From Urbifossiella limnaea (GTDB taxonomy: Bacteria; Planctomycetota; Planctomycetia; Gemmatales; Gemmataceae), in contig NZ_CP036273.1 of assembly GCF_007747215.1 (NCBI RefSeq), forward strand, positions 7,300,322 through 7,364,321: a stretch of DNA of 64,000 nucleotides, written 5' to 3'. Positions 45,405 to 53,303 of this stretch are shown here, piece after piece. Numbering within the stretch: position 1 is the first letter of the stretch; every line of letters starts with the position of its first letter. The position numbers and the translations under genes are program-made. Under the pieces are notes generated by a model. The model saw only the letters and a list, made by a program, of their open reading frames with translations. It ran no database searches and had not been told where the DNA came from.

Positions 45405-46703
45405 CTACTCCCCGGCCCACCAGCCGTCGAGGAGCTTGGTGAGCTCGGCGACTCGCGCCGGCTCGGCGGCGGCGCGGTCGTCGCGCTCGTCCGGGTCGCG
45501 GTCCACGCGGAACAGCTCGACGCGCCCGGCCGGCACCGCCGCGAGGCGCGGGCGGATCAGCTTCCACCCGCCGGCCAGCACCCACCGGTATTGCAGGTTC
45601 GCCGCCGGCCGGCGGATGTCCACGGCGTTGTGCTCGAACGTCGCCCCGAACAGCGCCGGCCGCGCCGCCAGCGCCGCGGCGTCCAGCAGGTTCACCCCCG
45701 GCAGCGTCGATGGCACCCGCGCTCCCGCCGCGGCCAGCACCGTCGGCGCGAGGTCGATCGACGACACCGGGGTGTCACTCCGCCCCGGCGCCACCCGGCC
45801 CGGCCACCGCACCAGCACCGGCGTCCGCAGACCGCCGTCGTAGGGCGAGCGCTTCGACCGCGGCAGGTAAACCGCCGCGTTCGGGTCCTGCAGCCAGCCG
45901 TTGTCGTGCAGGTAGACCACCAGCGTGTTCGCCGCCTGCCCCGTCGCGTCCAGCTCGGCCAGCAGCTCGCCGACCGTCTCGTCGAACCACTCGCACATCG
46001 CCCAGTAGCGGGCGACGTGGACCGACGGCGTCTTGTCCTTGTACTTGGCGAACAGGCGGTCCGGCGGGTTGTGGGGCGTGTGCGGCATCATCGGCGCGTA
46101 CCACACGAAGAACGGCTTGCCGTCCTTCTTCGCCGCGGCCAGGAAGTCCTTCACCGGGGCCAGCCCCTGCCGGCCGATGGTCAGCCCCGCGTCGCCGTGC
46201 CGGCCGCCCTTGTCGGGGTCGCCGTGCGTCATGGCCTCGGTGAAGCCGCCGCACCGGCAGGCGTTCCCCTCCCACCACTTCCCCGTTTGCAGGCTGGCGT
46301 ACCCGCTCGGGCCGAGGAGCCGCGGCAGCGTCGGCGAGCGCTCGAACAGGCGGACCATCTCGGCCCGCTGCGCCAGGAACCCGGCGTCGCGGTTCGCCGC
46401 GGCCCCGGTGAGGCCCGGCGGCAGCGGCGGGTCGTTCGACGTGATGAGGTGCTGGTGCGGGTAGAGCCCCGTGATCATCGTGGCGAGGCTCGCCCGGCAC
46501 AGGCTGGTGGGGACGTAGCCGCGGTCGAACCGCAGGCTCTGCGCCGCCAGCCGGTCGAGGTGCGGCGTGCGCACGTGGGCGTGGCCCATGAACCCGTAGT
46601 CGCGCCACCCCTGGTCGTCGCCGACGATGAGGACGACGTTCGGGGCCGCGGCGGCGGGGCCGGCGGCGAGCGCGACGAGGAGCGCGGAGAGGAGGCGCGG
46701 CAT
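45405..46703 (-). CDS. Sulfatase family hydrolase with non-canonical CRASL active site
   Basis: A 432-residue secreted arylsulfatase-like enzyme. The leader is residues 1-20. The N-terminal NVVLIVGDDQGWRDYGFMG supplies two metal-binding aspartates (D29, D30). The formylglycine site is expected around residue 69 and reads C69-R-A-S-L, then ATMITGLYPHQHL. Against the consensus C-x-P/A-x-R the final Arg is Leu, so whether the maturation enzyme modifies it is uncertain. YLHDNGW near 265 and RSKRSPYDGGLRTPVLVRWPG are standard sulfatase motifs. Sulfatases of Planctomycetes degrade sulfated polysaccharides; the substrate is unknown. The start ATG precedes the leader. Confidence 0.85.
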   Translation of the reverse strand: MPRLLSALLVALAAGPAAAAPNVVLIVGDDQGWRDYGFMGHAHVRTPHLDRLAAQSLRFDRGYVPTSLCRASLATMITGLYPHQHLITSNDPPLPPGLTGAAANRDAGFLAQRAEMVRLFERSPTLPRLLGPSGYASLQTGKWWEGNACRCGGFTEAMTHGDPDKGGRHGDAGLTIGRQGLAPVKDFLAAAKKDGKPFFVWYAPMMPHTPHNPPDRLFAKYKDKTPSVHVARYWAMCEWFDETVGELLAELDATGQAANTLVVYLHDNGWLQDPNAAVYLPRSKRSPYDGGLRTPVLVRWPGRVAPGRSDTPVSSIDLAPTVLAAAGARVPSTLPGVNLLDAAALAARPALFGATFEHNAVDIRRPAANLQYRWVLAGGWKLIRPRLAAVPAGRVELFRVDRDPDERDDRAAAEPARVAELTKLLDGWWAGE

Positions 46704-46739
46704 CGGGGCCTCGGGGTTGGGGGGCGGCGGCCGAGTCGA

Positions 46740-46961
46740 TCACGTCCCGTGGATCGCGGCGGCGATGATGATCGCGATGCCGAGGATGACCGCCCCGACG
46801 ATGACGCCGAGGGCGGTGTTCTGGTCCTCCTCGATCTCCTTCCGCAGGGAGAACGGCACGACCCTGGCGATGAGGAAGAACGCGGCGGCGAAGAACGCCA
46901 GGCCGACGCCGACGGCGACGACCATGGTGACGACCTGGCCGCCGAGTTTGGTCCAGTCCAT
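46740..46961 (-). CDS. DUF350-like small membrane protein
   Basis: A 73-residue protein with two hydrophobic helices (about 9-31 and 50-70) joined by the charged segment FSLRKEIEEDQNTALG. The layout and the 'EI.e.qN.A.gi..g' wording match DUF350 membrane proteins of unknown function. The ATG overlaps the stop of the upstream 59-residue gene by one base (TGATG), so they are coupled. Confidence 0.7.
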   Translation of the reverse strand: MDWTKLGGQVVTMVVAVGVGLAFFAAAFFLIARVVPFSLRKEIEEDQNTALGVIVGAVILGIAIIIAAAIHGT

Positions 46962-47140
46962 CACTTCCCCCCGCGGTACCCGGACACCCAGCTCGACCGG
47001 TGGCCGCCGGACGCGTGGCGGGCCGTGGACTGCTGGGCCGTCTCCCGGGCGTAGCCCCCGAGCTCCCACCCCAGGAACGACGCCGTGGTGTACAGCCCGA
47101 GCAGGCCCGTACCGAGCAGCAGGTAGACGCGGGCGAGCAT
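46961..47140 (-). CDS. 59-residue single-helix membrane protein coupled to DUF350
   Basis: A short protein beginning MLARVYLLLGTGLLGLYTTAS, one membrane helix, then a polar Gly/Ser/Arg-rich tail (TARHASGGHRSSW). The tail resembles those seen next to DUF350 genes. It overlaps the DUF350 gene by one base. The function is unknown. Confidence 0.6.
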   Translation of the reverse strand: MLARVYLLLGTGLLGLYTTASFLGWELGGYARETAQQSTARHASGGHRSSWVSGYRGGK

Positions 47141-47208
47141 GCGGCCTCCGCGGCGGGGGTCGGGGCGATTGTAGCGGGCGGGGGTGGGAGCGAGAAAGGG
47201 AAATCGGT

Positions 47209-47283
47209 GGCCCGTTAGGCCGGGGCGCAAGCCCCGTCTGGGGTATGGCGCCCGACGGGGCTTGCGCCCCGGCCTAACGGGCC
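47209..47283. repeat. Perfect 30-bp-arm palindrome, near copy of the one in the atp operon
   Basis: Arms 47209-47238 and 47254-47283 are exact complements around a 15-nt loop. The TTAGGCCGGGGCGCAAGCCC core is identical to that at 22398 onward, 25 kb away, while the loop differs. No clear direct duplication flanks this copy. Confidence 0.95.
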
Positions 47284-47304
47284 GGCACATCGCCGCGGGT
47301 GAGG

Positions 47305-47778
47305 TTACTTCAGCCGCTCGCGGAGCCCGGCCAGTTTTGCCCGCAGCTCGCCGGCCGGCAGCGCCGCCTCGGTCGCGTCCAGGTCGGCACTCGCGCCGGC
47401 CCGCACCGCCCGCAGCCGCACGCCCTCCGGCGACTCGCGCGGCACCACCGCGTCGGCCTCCGTCAGCACCGGCACCAGGCCGTCGCGCACCAGCGCCTCG
47501 AAGTGGTCGGCCAGCTCCGCGACGCGGTCCGTCTCGTTGGCCTCGGCGGCGCGGCGGACCGCCAGCCCGACCGCGCGGGCCGTCTGCTGGCACGCCTCGG
47601 CGCGGGTCACGGGTTGGTCCGCCGCGGCGAGCCGGACACCACTCCCCACCAGGTCCGTGAGCAGGGTGCGGTTGGCGCGGTGGAGGCGGAGCTTGTCGGC
47701 GGCGGTGGTCGGGCCTTGCGCGCCGGCCCAGGCGGCGAGCGACGCGAGAACCACGGCGGTGAGGGCGGGGCGGGTCAT
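47305..47778 (-). CDS. Exported hypothetical protein of the sigma/anti-sigma operon
   Basis: A 157-residue protein with a leader (residues 3-20, ending AWAGA-Q) and an all-helical body rich in Ala, Arg and Glu. RVAELADHFEALVRDGLVPVL near 83 resembles helical segments of the upstream anti-sigma protein (DMREVADWFRTASDGLV), suggesting a shared fold or duplication. It lies two bases after the anti-sigma gene stop. It is probably the periplasmic output or sensor partner of that operon; this is inference. Confidence 0.55.
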   Translation of the reverse strand: MTRPALTAVVLASLAAWAGAQGPTTAADKLRLHRANRTLLTDLVGSGVRLAAADQPVTRAEACQQTARAVGLAVRRAAEANETDRVAELADHFEALVRDGLVPVLTEADAVVPRESPEGVRLRAVRAGASADLDATEAALPAGELRAKLAGLRERLK

Positions 47779-47780
47779 GG

Positions 47781-48575
47781 TCAGCTGCCTTCCCGGGCGG
47801 CGATCACCCGGAGCTTGGTCTGGCCGTCCCGGGCCGTGTCGGCGATCGACCGCAGCGCCGGCTGGGCGTGCGGCGGGGATTCCTTCGCGGCCTGCTCGGC
47901 GGCCCGGCCGGCCTCGGCGAGGCGGTCCGTCAGGCGGGTCATGAGCGCCCGCCGCTGGTCCGGCGTCAGGGCGTGCGGCGGCACCCGACCGGCCTGCTCG
48001 ACGAGGCCGTCCGAAGCCGTGCGGAACCAGTCGGCGACTTCACGCATGTCGTCGGCGCCGGCCACCAGCGCCAGCGAGCGGCTCTCGGCCGCCAGGTCTT
48101 CGGCGAGGCCGGCGAGGGCGTCGAGGCGGTCGTTCGGGGTGCGGGCCTTCGCCAGCGCCACGTCGCGCTGCACCACCTTCTCCAGCAGCGCGTGCCGCGG
48201 CGCCGGCCCCTTCGCCACCACCGGTTGCTTCACGCCCTTGGTCGCGTTCCACACCCCAAAGGCCACCAGCACCGCGGCGGCGAGCCCGGCCAGCGCCTTC
48301 GCCGGCGGGCGGGGGATGCTCCAGGCACGCTGCGGCGTGCTGGTCACCTTCGGGAAGACGAGCGCCTCGGCGGCCAGGTCGTCGAGGAAGGCGGTCTTCT
48401 TGCCGGCGGGCGCCGGCGGCACCGGCAGCGCGGCGACGAGCGTTTCGAGGCGGACCGCCTGCTTCCAGTACGCGGCGCAGTCGGGGCAGGCGGCGACGTG
48501 GGCGCGGAAGTCGGCCGGCAGCTGCCGCGGGTCCGGCAGGGCGAGGATTCGGGCCTGAACCGACTGACACGTCAT
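47781..48575 (-). CDS. Membrane anti-sigma factor with zinc-finger-like N-terminus
   Basis: A 264-residue protein. MTCQSVQARIL followed by FRAHVAACPDCAAYW is the H-x3-C-x2-C anti-sigma zinc-binding motif. A basic, Pro-rich linker leads to one membrane helix (about 92-108, ALAGLAAAVLVAFGVW). The exterior part is helical. Such proteins hold ECF sigma factors at the membrane until a signal arrives. The ATG at 48575 was chosen; the 26 extra codons of a longer frame are read from the adjacent inverted repeat. It lies downstream of the ECF gene with that repeat between them. Confidence 0.75.
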   Translation of the reverse strand: MTCQSVQARILALPDPRQLPADFRAHVAACPDCAAYWKQAVRLETLVAALPVPPAPAGKKTAFLDDLAAEALVFPKVTSTPQRAWSIPRPPAKALAGLAAAVLVAFGVWNATKGVKQPVVAKGPAPRHALLEKVVQRDVALAKARTPNDRLDALAGLAEDLAAESRSLALVAGADDMREVADWFRTASDGLVEQAGRVPPHALTPDQRRALMTRLTDRLAEAGRAAEQAAKESPPHAQPALRSIADTARDGQTKLRVIAAREGS

Positions 48576-48600
48576 GGCATCACCGACGGACAGAAGACAT

Positions 48601-48708
48601 TGGCCACAAAAAAGCACGAAAAGACACAAAAAGTAAGACCGTGAAAAATTCAAATCCGGTTTTGGTCTTGGTTCCCTTTTTGTGTCTTTTCGTGCCTTTT
48701 TGTGGCCA
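48601..48708. repeat. AT-rich inverted repeat (33-bp arms) between ECF sigma and anti-sigma genes
   Basis: Arms 48601-48633 and 48676-48708 pair at 32 of 33 positions. An inner AAGACC/GGTCTT stem continues it. Composition (CACAAAAA, GAAAAGACAC) is far more A/T-rich than the host sequence. Being inside the sigma/anti-sigma operon it could attenuate anti-sigma expression. Confidence 0.93.
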
Positions 48709-48720
48709 TTCTCTTGGGTT

Positions 48721-49308
48721 TCATTCCCCGGCGGCAGCCCCGGGGGGCAGCAACTCGGGGGCGAGCACCTTCATCAGCTTCTGGCGGGCCTTGAACACCC
48801 GCCACCGGGCCGTCTCCTCGGTCGTGCCCAGCACCTTCGCCACCTCGCGGAACGACAACCCTTCCTCCACCCGCAGCAGCAGCGCCGAGCGGAAGTCGGC
48901 GGGCAACTCCGCGACCGCCTCGCCGACCACCGCCAGCGCCTCGCGGTCTTCCACGGCCAGTTCCGCGAGGCCGGTGCCGGCGGCGGTCAGGTCGTCGGGC
49001 AGCGGGTGCCGCGTCCGGCGGGTGGCCCGCTTGAGGTTCACGAAGTTGTTGTGCCCGATCCGGAACAGCCACGCCCGGAAGTTGCTCCCCGGCCGGAACG
49101 ACGGCAGCGCCGCGAGGGCCTTCAGGAACGTTTCCTGCGTCAGGTCTTCGGCGGCGTGCCGGTCGCGGGTCAGGTGGCACAGCCACCGGTACAGCCGGTC
49201 CCAGTACCGCTCGACGAGCCGGGCGGACGCGGTCCGGTCGCCGGCGAGGGCGGCCCGGAGCCAGTCTTCCTCCTCCGCGTCGGCGGGGGGGTCGGGTTCG
49301 AGCGACAC
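48721..49308 (-). CDS. ECF RNA polymerase sigma factor
   Basis: A 195-residue sigma-70 family factor with only regions 2 and 4. Region 2 is RLVERYWDRLYRWLCHLTRDRHAAEDLTQETFLKAL with the FRAWLFRIGHNNFVNLKR -10-binding part. Region 4 is LPADFRSALLLRVEEGLSFREVAKVLGTTEETARWRVFKAR. It recruits RNA polymerase to stress or envelope genes. It starts with GTG at 49308. It leads an operon with the anti-sigma and an exported helical protein. It is the last clearly host gene before the prophage region. Confidence 0.9.
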   Translation of the reverse strand: MSLEPDPPADAEEEDWLRAALAGDRTASARLVERYWDRLYRWLCHLTRDRHAAEDLTQETFLKALAALPSFRPGSNFRAWLFRIGHNNFVNLKRATRRTRHPLPDDLTAAGTGLAELAVEDREALAVVGEAVAELPADFRSALLLRVEEGLSFREVAKVLGTTEETARWRVFKARQKLMKVLAPELLPPGAAAGE

Positions 49309-49416
49309 GCGGCGCCGGGTCTGGGGGCGGGTCGGGGCCAGTTCAAGTTACCCCGCGGCCGGCCCGTCTGGAAGGTGTAACGTGATGGGGGACGGGGCGT
49401 TGGTAGGAAACAGAAT

Positions 49417-49464
49417 CGTCGCTTGCGGCGTAGCGAGTCGTTCCTCGCTACGCCGCAAGCGGCG
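49417..49464. repeat. Inverted repeat (21-bp arms) at the host-prophage border
   Basis: Arms 49417-49437 and 49444-49464 pair at 20 of 21 positions with a 6-nt loop. The CGCTTGCGGCGTAGCGAG core relates to the 2.9-kb repeat. It ends nine bases before the connector gene stop. Confidence 0.9.
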
Positions 49465-49472
49465 GAAAGCCG

Positions 49473-50078
49473 TCAGGCGGCCGGAACCCGAAACGGGGCC
49501 AGGATTTGCAGCACGCCCGCCGGCACCTTGAGGCCGCTCGCCAGGCTCCAAGTGTACTGCTTCGTCTCGGCGCCGTCGGACGTCTCGGTCAGCAGCACGC
49601 CGCCGAGGTCTTCGCTCGTCTTCGCCAGCCGGTACCAGTGACCCACCAGCTGGCTCAGCGCCTCCTTGACGGCGCCGGGCACGGCGTCGGTCGGGGTGCT
49701 GTATGTCACCTGAACCGTCCCCGGGGCGCCGGCCGAGCCGCGCCGGCCGCGCGAGCGCAGGAACACGCCGCCCACCGACTCGATCACCCCGCGGTCGGCG
49801 TGCAGCACGTAGTTCGCCGCGGGCAGGATCGTGTCGGTGCCGAACTGGCGGGCGGCGTCCACGCGGACGCCGGCGACCGCGCTCACGGGGTAGTTGCGGA
49901 GGAACAGCAGGCCGGTGTTCCCGGCGTGGACTTCGGTGAACGTGCCGCCGCCGAACGCCCGGCCGGTGTGCTCGGCGATGAAGGAGTCGGCCGCGGCGAG
50001 CAGGCGCGTCAGCGTGTCGTCGTCGTCGCCGGTGGCGACCAGCAGCGCGTCCTTGACGTTGGACAAGGTGTCGAGCAT
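49473..50078 (-). CDS. Phage head-tail connector (gp6-like) protein
   Basis: A 201-residue protein of the gp6/DNA-packaging connector type. The N-terminal helix NVKDALLVATGDDDDTLTRLLAAADSFIAEHTGRAF matches the 'lk..l.i..dddd..l...l..A...ie..tgr' pattern of these proteins. A beta segment and the helical AVKEALSQLVGHWYRLAKTSEDLGG follow. Connectors seal the portal vertex and join head to tail. The ATG at 50078 was taken; the longer open frame reads through repeats. It is the last gene of the minus-strand phage remnant. Confidence 0.75.
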   Translation of the reverse strand: MLDTLSNVKDALLVATGDDDDTLTRLLAAADSFIAEHTGRAFGGGTFTEVHAGNTGLLFLRNYPVSAVAGVRVDAARQFGTDTILPAANYVLHADRGVIESVGGVFLRSRGRRGSAGAPGTVQVTYSTPTDAVPGAVKEALSQLVGHWYRLAKTSEDLGGVLLTETSDGAETKQYTWSLASGLKVPAGVLQILAPFRVPAA

Positions 50079-50134
50079 CGGAGTGGAGGGGTAAAGGGAA
50101 CGCCCGGGGCGGACGGCCCCGGGCGGCGGACGGG

Positions 50135-50506
50135 TCAGAACACCTTCTTCTGCTGGCCGGCGACCACGGCGACGGGGATCGACGGGTCGGTGCCGGCGAT
50201 CGTGCCGGTCCAGCGGAGGTAGCGCTTGGTGCGGACGAATCGCAGCGTCTGCACGCCGGCGGCGCTCGCCACGGTGAACGTGCCGCCGGTCACGGCCGTC
50301 CACGTGTCGCCGTCGTCGGACTCGGACAGGGCGCCGGTGACGGTGTCGCCGCTGGACACGTCGCCGACCAGCTGCACGGCGAAGCACGGCCCGTCGGCGT
50401 CGGCGAGGTCGATCGCGGGGCCGGCGTCGGTCTCGGTCATCACCGCGGGCGGGAACGCGGCCGCGATGACGGCGGCGTTGGGGATGTCGTTGATGTGCGT
50501 GGACAC
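50135..50506 (-). CDS. Phage structural protein of unknown role (head decoration-like position)
   Basis: A 123-residue protein, beta-rich (TVTGALSESDDGDTWTAVTGGTFTVAS, LRFVRTKRYLRWTGTIAG). Its composition and the 'ESDDGDTWT' phrase are typical of small phage head or tail proteins. It lies between the capsid fragment and the connector, where decoration or head-closure proteins are encoded. The assignment is by position. Confidence 0.55.
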   Translation of the reverse strand: MSTHINDIPNAAVIAAAFPPAVMTETDAGPAIDLADADGPCFAVQLVGDVSSGDTVTGALSESDDGDTWTAVTGGTFTVASAAGVQTLRFVRTKRYLRWTGTIAGTDPSIPVAVVAGQQKKVF

Positions 50507-50530
50507 GGGTCACTCCTGGTTGGGTTCGCG

Positions 50531-50616
50531 TGAAAGGGTGAAGGGGTGAGGGGGTGAAGGGGTGAAGAAGACGAGCGGGTGTCACCCCTTCACCCCCTCA
50601 CCCCTTCACCCCTTCA
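50531..50616. repeat. Inverted repeat of AGGGGGTG-type octamers (family copy 2)
   Basis: Arms 50531-50565 and 50582-50616 pair at 34 of 35 positions. The left arm matches the right arm (complement) of the 16.9-kb repeat at 33 of 35. The same element therefore lies in the host backbone and between two phage genes. Confidence 0.95.
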
Positions 50617-51279
50617 TCAGCCGACGACGAGCTGGTCGCACAGCACGAAGCTCGCCACCTGGCGGGGGCCGGCGTCGATGTGCTGGATGCCGCGGAGGTA
50701 CGTCATGTCGTTCTGCAGCGCCGTGTCGCCGAGGCCGCTCGCCAGGAACTCCATCACCCCCAGCCGGGCCACCACCCAGTCCGGGAAGTAGCCCAGCAGC
50801 ACGTAGCTGAGGTTCGTGCCGCTCCCCTTCACCCGCGCCGCCGACACCTGGCTCGACCGCACCACGCGGGTGCCGTACAGCTCGCCCGGCGGCGTGCTCG
50901 ACGAGCTCGACCCGCGGAACAGGAAGGCGCCCTTGCCGTCGGCGGCGCTCACCGCGTCGGCCCGGCGGTTCATCAGCGCCGCGAACATCGCCTTCCGCAT
51001 CACCCACGCCGTCGGCGCGTCCACCGCGTCCGGCAGCTTGCTCTCCATCAGGGCCACGTCGCCCGGCTGGAACGTGTCGCCGTTCGCGCCGGTCGTGCTC
51101 GCCGTGTGTGTGCCGATGCCGCTGTAGGTGGTGAGGCCCTTGATCTGCGTGCCGCCGGTCCCTTCGAGCATCGCCAGGTCGGCCTTGAGCGCCGCGGCGC
51201 GGGCCATGTCGAACCGCACCAGCCCCTCGGCGCTCGGGCTGGCGAACCGGAGGAGCTCGTTCGTCATCTTCACGAACAC
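50617..51279 (-). pseudogene. Phage major capsid protein (HK97 fold), C-terminal half only
   Basis: About 220 codons with the C-terminal half of an HK97-type capsid protein: MTNELLRFASPSAEGLVRFDMARAAALKADLAMLEGTGG is the P-domain spine helix region, and VLLGYFPDWVVARLGVMEF and the closing FVLCDQLVV are the A-domain. The N-terminal arm, E-loop and any protease or delta domain are missing. An in-frame stop occurs about 40 bases upstream, so the truncation is real in this window. Intact capsid proteins of this type have ~400 residues. The GTG at 51279 is probably not a true start. A separate full-length capsid gene lies at 59.4 kb. Confidence 0.75.
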
Positions 51280-51293
51280 CCCGGGCTTATGAA

Positions 51294-51497
51294 GTGAGCA
51301 ATCCGTGGGTGGTGTCGTTCACGGCCGAAGACGTGGGCACCCCGAGCACGGCGTACCAGGACCGGATCGACCGGGCGCACGAGCTGAGGGCGGCCGGGTG
51401 GAAGCTCCAGGACATCGCGGACGAGATGGGCGTGTGCTTCGCCAGCGTCCACGTCTATCTCAGGGAATCACCCCGTGGCAGCGCCTCAACACTTTAA
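51294..51497 (+). CDS. Small helix-turn-helix-like protein or fragment at the remnant junction
   Basis: A 67-residue frame with RAHELRAAGWKLQDIADEMGVCFASVHVYLRE, a helix-turn-helix of the resolvase or Trp-repressor-like type. The GTG start lacks a ribosome-binding site, and the frame continues open upstream, so it may be the tail of a longer gene cut at the same junction as the capsid fragment. It is back to back with that fragment (15 bases apart). Confidence 0.4.
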   Translation: MSNPWVVSFTAEDVGTPSTAYQDRIDRAHELRAAGWKLQDIADEMGVCFASVHVYLRESPRGSASTL

Positions 51498-51661
51498 TGC
51501 GGCTGAGCTGACGCTGGCAGATTGATCGGGCATTCTGATTTTTTAAGGATTTGGCTTGCATGGGCACACTGCTGCTACTCTACTCAAGCTTTCTTTGTGG
51601 TCGGCTCCGTGGCTGGCGGTCAGACCGTGGTCTTGACGCGCTACCCGTTGGGTAGGCGCCG

Positions 51662-53224
51662 ATGGAGCAATGCAACACCAACAGAGTCGTACAGATGTCT
51701 GAATCGAAACCGCCCGTGAGTGTAGAGGAAAGGCTGGCCCGCATCGAACAACTTTTAGAGGCTGCCTCCGAACCAGATGTGCTAGCGAAGGGCAAGTTGC
51801 TTGCCGATCCCCCGAAGGCGATCCCACGGCCACTAGACTTCTCTCTGGACATCGGAATGCCGACGGGGCAACGGCTCCTGTCGTGGGCCGTCGATCCCCC
51901 ACCCGCTGCTCCAGCAAAGAGATCTGCCTCCGTCAAACAAACCGACAGTTCCACCGACAGTTCCACCGACAGCTCCACTGACAGTTCGGGATCCGTCACT
52001 TACTACGTCCTAGATCTCGACAAAGCTGTCAGGTCCATGACCGGCGAGGAACTGTTAACGTGGGGCACCCAGGTACTGGGAGAACAAGTAGTTGGCGGGT
52101 TGTTCGGTGCCCTGGTGAACCGTGTCTGGGATGCATGGAACGCCAACCCCAGCATGTCCGACATCGCGGCACTGATACGCGCTCAGACTGATCGTTTCGC
52201 TGCAATGGTCGGTCAAGTGGTCCGAGATGCTCTCGACTTGAACGAGCGAAACCGCCTAGCATCAGATCTAGACGCCATCATTAACACGTTGGACAATTAT
52301 CGCCGAACTACTATCTCGACCGACCGTTTAGCACTCCTTGATCGGGATGCGGAGTTTTCGCTATCCCGTGCGAAGTCACTTGGCCGCATCTGCTACAAAT
52401 CCTTCCTCACAGCGGCAGATCTAAGGTTGAACACCCTTTCCGAACGAATTAAGGCATTCCCTGCCGCCGCTACCGGTGAGCGACGGAATGTCTGGGCCGC
52501 TATGAAGCGGTGTATCGACCATAGCACGCAGATGCTATCGGAGTGGCGGGAGGAGATGCTTGGGACGGCGGTCATCTCCAACATCTACGACACAGGCGGC
52601 CGACTCGACAACATGAGACACAGCTATTCACCCACCTACCTCATCCATACCGACGAACTTGTGCGGCGCCTAGCCCCCCTCGGCGTCAGTCGAGAAGCAA
52701 TCCACGCACATCTGTCAAGGGCTGGGGGGGTGGTGAGAGTGCCCACGGGGGGATCCACGGGGTATAGTCGTACGTACCCGGCGATCACCACCATCACAAT
52801 GCCTGTATCGCAACGGACGCAAATGCACGCTGACGCAATCGCGTCGGCCACGCAGCAGCGAGAGTTAGACTTGTCCTGGATATGGGGCTTCTTCGCCAAT
52901 GATACGCGGGGTGAGGTGATCGCGGCTTCATGGGCGGCGAAGAAGGCGGAAATGGAGACTGCTGTGCTTGCCGCCGACAAGGTGTACTATAACGCTCGCA
53001 TTCGAGACCATGCGCAATTCTACTTGCCCGCTATCGGGTACGCGAACCTTTGGAACGACATCCACACCGCGGCCAGGAACGATGCCGGCCGGGCAGAGGG
53101 GGACTATTACATCCAGCGGGTCCGCGACCACGCCCACTTCTACCTCAACCACATCGGGTTCGGAGGCATGTGGGGGAATATCGAGGCAGCGGCACGTAAC
53201 GATACGATGACACGATTGGGATAA
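51662..53224 (+). CDS. 520-residue lower-GC cargo protein of unknown function
   Basis: I do not recognise it. It is on the opposite strand to the phage structural genes, and its codons (many ending A or T) differ from all neighbours. The N-terminus (from MSESKPPVSVEERLARIEQLL; ATG at 51695 is an alternative start) is helical. A Ser/Thr/Asp run made by four 12-nt repeats (51941-51988) follows at about 93-108. A helical region, VVGGLFGALVNRVWDAWN near 142 with flanking amphipathic helices, has some likeness to pore-forming toxin N-domains (weak). The C-terminus holds a 33-residue duplication: YYNARIRDHAQFYLPAIGY at 442 and YYIQRVRDHAHFYLNHIGF at 482. It is probably a phage cargo (moron) gene. 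Confidence 0.7.
   Translation: MEQCNTNRVVQMSESKPPVSVEERLARIEQLLEAASEPDVLAKGKLLADPPKAIPRPLDFSLDIGMPTGQRLLSWAVDPPPAAPAKRSASVKQTDSSTDSSTDSSTDSSGSVTYYVLDLDKAVRSMTGEELLTWGTQVLGEQVVGGLFGALVNRVWDAWNANPSMSDIAALIRAQTDRFAAMVGQVVRDALDLNERNRLASDLDAIINTLDNYRRTTISTDRLALLDRDAEFSLSRAKSLGRICYKSFLTAADLRLNTLSERIKAFPAAATGERRNVWAAMKRCIDHSTQMLSEWREEMLGTAVISNIYDTGGRLDNMRHSYSPTYLIHTDELVRRLAPLGVSREAIHAHLSRAGGVVRVPTGGSTGYSRTYPAITTITMPVSQRTQMHADAIASATQQRELDLSWIWGFFANDTRGEVIAASWAAKKAEMETAVLAADKVYYNARIRDHAQFYLPAIGYANLWNDIHTAARNDAGRAEGDYYIQRVRDHAHFYLNHIGFGGMWGNIEAAARNDTMTRLG
51941..51988. repeat. Four tandem 12-nt units encoding Ser/Thr/Asp linker
   Basis: Units ACCGACAGTTCC occur at 51941, 51953, 51965 (one change) and 51977 (two changes). 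They keep the frame, so copy-number changes would lengthen or shorten the linker by four residues each. Confidence 0.9.
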
Positions 53225-53303
53225 GGTGATTAACGCCTGGACAACCCTGCGTCTACTGACTTGGACTTTGCGAGACAACCCTGAATTACTTCATGCCACA
53301 TAT

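Noticed and set aside
48576-48653. Longer anti-sigma start with a hydrophobic leader
   Set aside because: The extra codons come from the AT-rich inverted repeat and the zinc-finger motif begins right after the ATG at 48575.
49309-49472. tRNA or attachment site at the left prophage border
   Set aside because: No tRNA-like cloverleaf or T-loop consensus, and no repeat of this segment was noticed at the right end of the window.
50079-50585. Protein reading of the octamer repeat (HPFTPSPLHPFT type) joined to the connector gene
   Set aside because: It is a translation of the inverted repeat and of the antisense of another gene; the connector domain starts at 50078.
51662-53224. Firm assignment of the cargo gene as a Cry-like pore-forming toxin
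   Set aside because: Only a vague helical resemblance is seen; no conserved toxin blocks can be pointed to.
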